Assembly (NCBI GenBank): GCA_001464385.1
Contig: LNFB01000383.1
Span: 24,830-88,829, forward strand
DNA: 64,000 bases
Reading direction: 5' to 3'
Source of the DNA: Deltaproteobacteria bacterium Ga0077550
GTDB taxonomy: Bacteria > Myxococcota_A > Polyangia > Nannocystales > Nannocystaceae
The notes beneath the pieces are model-generated. The model had not been told where the DNA came from, did no database searches, and saw only the letters and a list, made by a program, of their open reading frames with translations. The number at the start of each line of letters is the position of its first letter. Position 1 is the stretch's first letter. This document shows positions 62,593 through 64,000 of the stretch, one piece after another. The position numbers and the translations under genes are program-made.

Positions 62593-63774
62593 GTGGGCGA
62601 GGCCCCGCTCGAACCACGCTCGGTGTGTCCCCGTTGCCGGCGCCCCACGAGCGTCTGCTACTGCCGGCACCTCGCGTCGATCCCGACGCGCACGCGCGTG
62701 GTGTTCTTGCAGCACCCGCGCGAGCGGACGATGGCGATCGGCACCGCCCGCATGGCGAGCCTGTGCCTGCCCAACTCGGAGCTGCACGTCGGCGCGCGCT
62801 GGGACGCCGCGTCGGGGAGCCTCGGCCGCGCGCTCTCCGATCCCGATCGCCCCGCCGCGCTGCTGTACCCCGGCGAGGGCGCGATCGACATCATCTCCGC
62901 GCCGCCCTCGACCCCGATCACGCTCGTGGTCGTCGACGGCACGTGGTCGCAGGCCAAGAAGATCGTCCGCCACAGCCCGATCCTCGCCGGCCTGCCGCGC
63001 TACGCCTTCGTGCCGCCGGCCCCGAGCGAGTACCGGATCCGCCGCGAGCCCCGCGACGACTACGTGTCGACGATCGAGGCGCTCGTGCACGTGCTCGGCG
63101 CGCTCGAGGGGGATGCCGCCCGCTTCGCGCCGTTGCTCACCCCGTTCCGCGCGATGATCGACACGCAGATCGAGCACATCGAGCAGCGACGGAGCCCGCG
63201 GGCGCGGATCAACCCCCGGCCGCCGCGGGTCCGGCCGCAGCTGCCCGAGCCCCTGCGCGCGCGACCGGCCGACGTCGTCTGTGTCTTCGGCGACGCGAAC
63301 GGCTGGCCCCACGACAGCCCGCGACGTGGCCGCGGGGGCCTGGCCGATCTGCTGCGCTGGGTCGCGATTCGGCCCGCGACCGGCGAGGTGTTCGCCGCGA
63401 CGATCGCACCGCTCGCCGAGCTCGCCGCGGGCACCAGCGATCAGGTCGGCCTGCCGGCGGCGGAGCTCCTCGCCGGCAGCACCCACGGCGACTTCGTGGA
63501 CCAGTGGTCCGCGTTCGTGCGTCCCGACGATGTGCTGTGCGCCTGGGGCGATCACTCGCTGCGACTGCTCGCGTCGGTCGGGGCACTCGGCGATCGCACC
63601 GCGATCGATCTGCGGCAGGTCGCCGCGATGATCGACAGCCGCCGACCCGGATCGGTCGAGCAGTACCACCGCGGCGCGGGGTTGCCGGAGCCGACCGCGA
63701 TCGGCCCGGGTCGGGCCGCGCGTCGCGTCGCGCAGCTCGCGGCGATCCTCGAGCACATGCGCACGCGCGCATGA
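62593..63774 (+). CDS. DTW-domain protein (TapT-like tRNA acp3U transferase) with an extra C-terminal domain
   Basis: A 393-residue protein. The N-terminal DTW domain has the zinc motif CPRCRRPTSVCYC, QHPRERTMAIGTARM and the name-giving VVDGTWSQAKKIVRHSP. Such enzymes add aminocarboxypropyl to U47 of tRNA from SAM. Residues about 225-393 form a second domain not usual in the family (VVCVFGDANGWPHDSP, DDVLCAWGDHSLRLL, AIDLRQVAAMI). It may be a degenerate DnaQ/RNase T-like nuclease fold, but that is a guess. GTG at 62593 places the zinc motif at residue 12. It follows the acetoacetate decarboxylase-like gene by 56 bases. Confidence 0.84.
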   Translation: MGEAPLEPRSVCPRCRRPTSVCYCRHLASIPTRTRVVFLQHPRERTMAIGTARMASLCLPNSELHVGARWDAASGSLGRALSDPDRPAALLYPGEGAIDIISAPPSTPITLVVVDGTWSQAKKIVRHSPILAGLPRYAFVPPAPSEYRIRREPRDDYVSTIEALVHVLGALEGDAARFAPLLTPFRAMIDTQIEHIEQRRSPRARINPRPPRVRPQLPEPLRARPADVVCVFGDANGWPHDSPRRGRGGLADLLRWVAIRPATGEVFAATIAPLAELAAGTSDQVGLPAAELLAGSTHGDFVDQWSAFVRPDDVLCAWGDHSLRLLASVGALGDRTAIDLRQVAAMIDSRRPGSVEQYHRGAGLPEPTAIGPGRAARRVAQLAAILEHMRTRA

Positions 63775-63902
63775 CTCGAGGCGCGAGCGCTGCGACCGCG
63801 GCGATGATCGTGTGCCCACCACCGCGCGCGGTCGTCCGCGCAAGCGATGCGTGCCATCGTCGATTGCTTCCCCCTAGCGCGCGCGCCTAGGCTTCGCCGC
63901 TC

Positions 63903-64000
63903 ATGCGCATGTCGATCCGTCCTGTATTCGCCTTTGCCCTGGTCCTCGTCGCCTGCGGAGGAGACGACGCTGGAACCACCGACGCGGCGACCTCCTCGGG
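63903..64000 (+). CDS. start of a lipoprotein gene
   Basis: ATG at 63903 opens MRMSIRPVFAFALVLVACGG with lipobox LVAC (lipidated Cys18), then DDAGTTDAATSSG, the Asp/Thr/Ser-rich linker also seen after the phosphoesterase signal at 6.7 kb. The rest lies outside the window. Confidence 0.75.
   Translation, partial: MRMSIRPVFAFALVLVACGGDDAGTTDAATSS

Overview
The window looks like the replication-origin region of a high-GC member of the Myxococcota, most like the Nannocystis/Plesiocystis side of the phylum. The pointers are very high GC, an mglB-mglA pair almost identical in motifs to myxobacterial MglBA, a 164-residue CdnL/CarD regulator, DUF4388 response-regulator and Ser/Thr kinase genes with PEGA or TPR tails, and Ser/Thr/Asp-rich lipoprotein linkers. 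This placement is inferred from content, not from a database search.

Layout. 1-6.5 kb: end of a MATE transporter gene, a TlpA-like lipoprotein, a class III aminotransferase, and a Ser/Thr kinase with a PEGA partner, then a small ribbon-helix-helix protein behind two palindromic operators. 6.6-12.8 kb: a phospholipase C-type phosphoesterase, then dnaX-ybaB-recR and mglB-mglA. 12.8-21.3 kb: a repeat-rich membrane protein, then a co-directional block of an M48-like pseudo-protease, two dynamin-like GTPases and RNase HII. 21.3-28.8 kb (minus strand): ECF sigma factor with overlapping membrane partner, an empty region, then mutM, rsmA, tsaD and a large response regulator. 28.9-31.7 kb: a rhomboid-TPR protein whose 3' end runs into tandem repeats carrying four perfect parS sites, with a fifth inside the end of rsmG; no parA or parB is seen. 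31.7-45.3 kb: bioF-bioD, then the classical origin block mnmE-jag-yidC-yidD-rnpA-rpmH (minus) facing away from dnaA-dnaN-recF-gyrB (plus). DnaA-box-like sites precede dnaA, and a candidate oriC (four DnaA-box-like sites and a 27-base AT-rich tract) lies between dnaA and dnaN. 45.4-64 kb: mixed genes including cdnL, pepA, a lysine-rich histone-like protein with an iteron-like promoter region, two sensor kinases, trmB, tRNA-Ser, an M16 protease, a kinase with a beta-helix-like tail, and a DTW-domain protein.

How the parts work together: dnaA/dnaN/recF/gyrB, dnaX and recR cover initiation, clamp and clamp loading, supercoiling and gap repair. The parS cluster about 8 kb from dnaA marks the origin for segregation. 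rpmH/rnpA/yidD/yidC/jag is the ribosome, RNase P and membrane-insertion block. Many genes are translationally coupled by ATGA or GTGA overlaps. Several regulatory sites read clearly: sigma-70-like promoters with 17-base spacers before rpmH, cdnL and the histone-like gene, and paired operators before the RHH gene.
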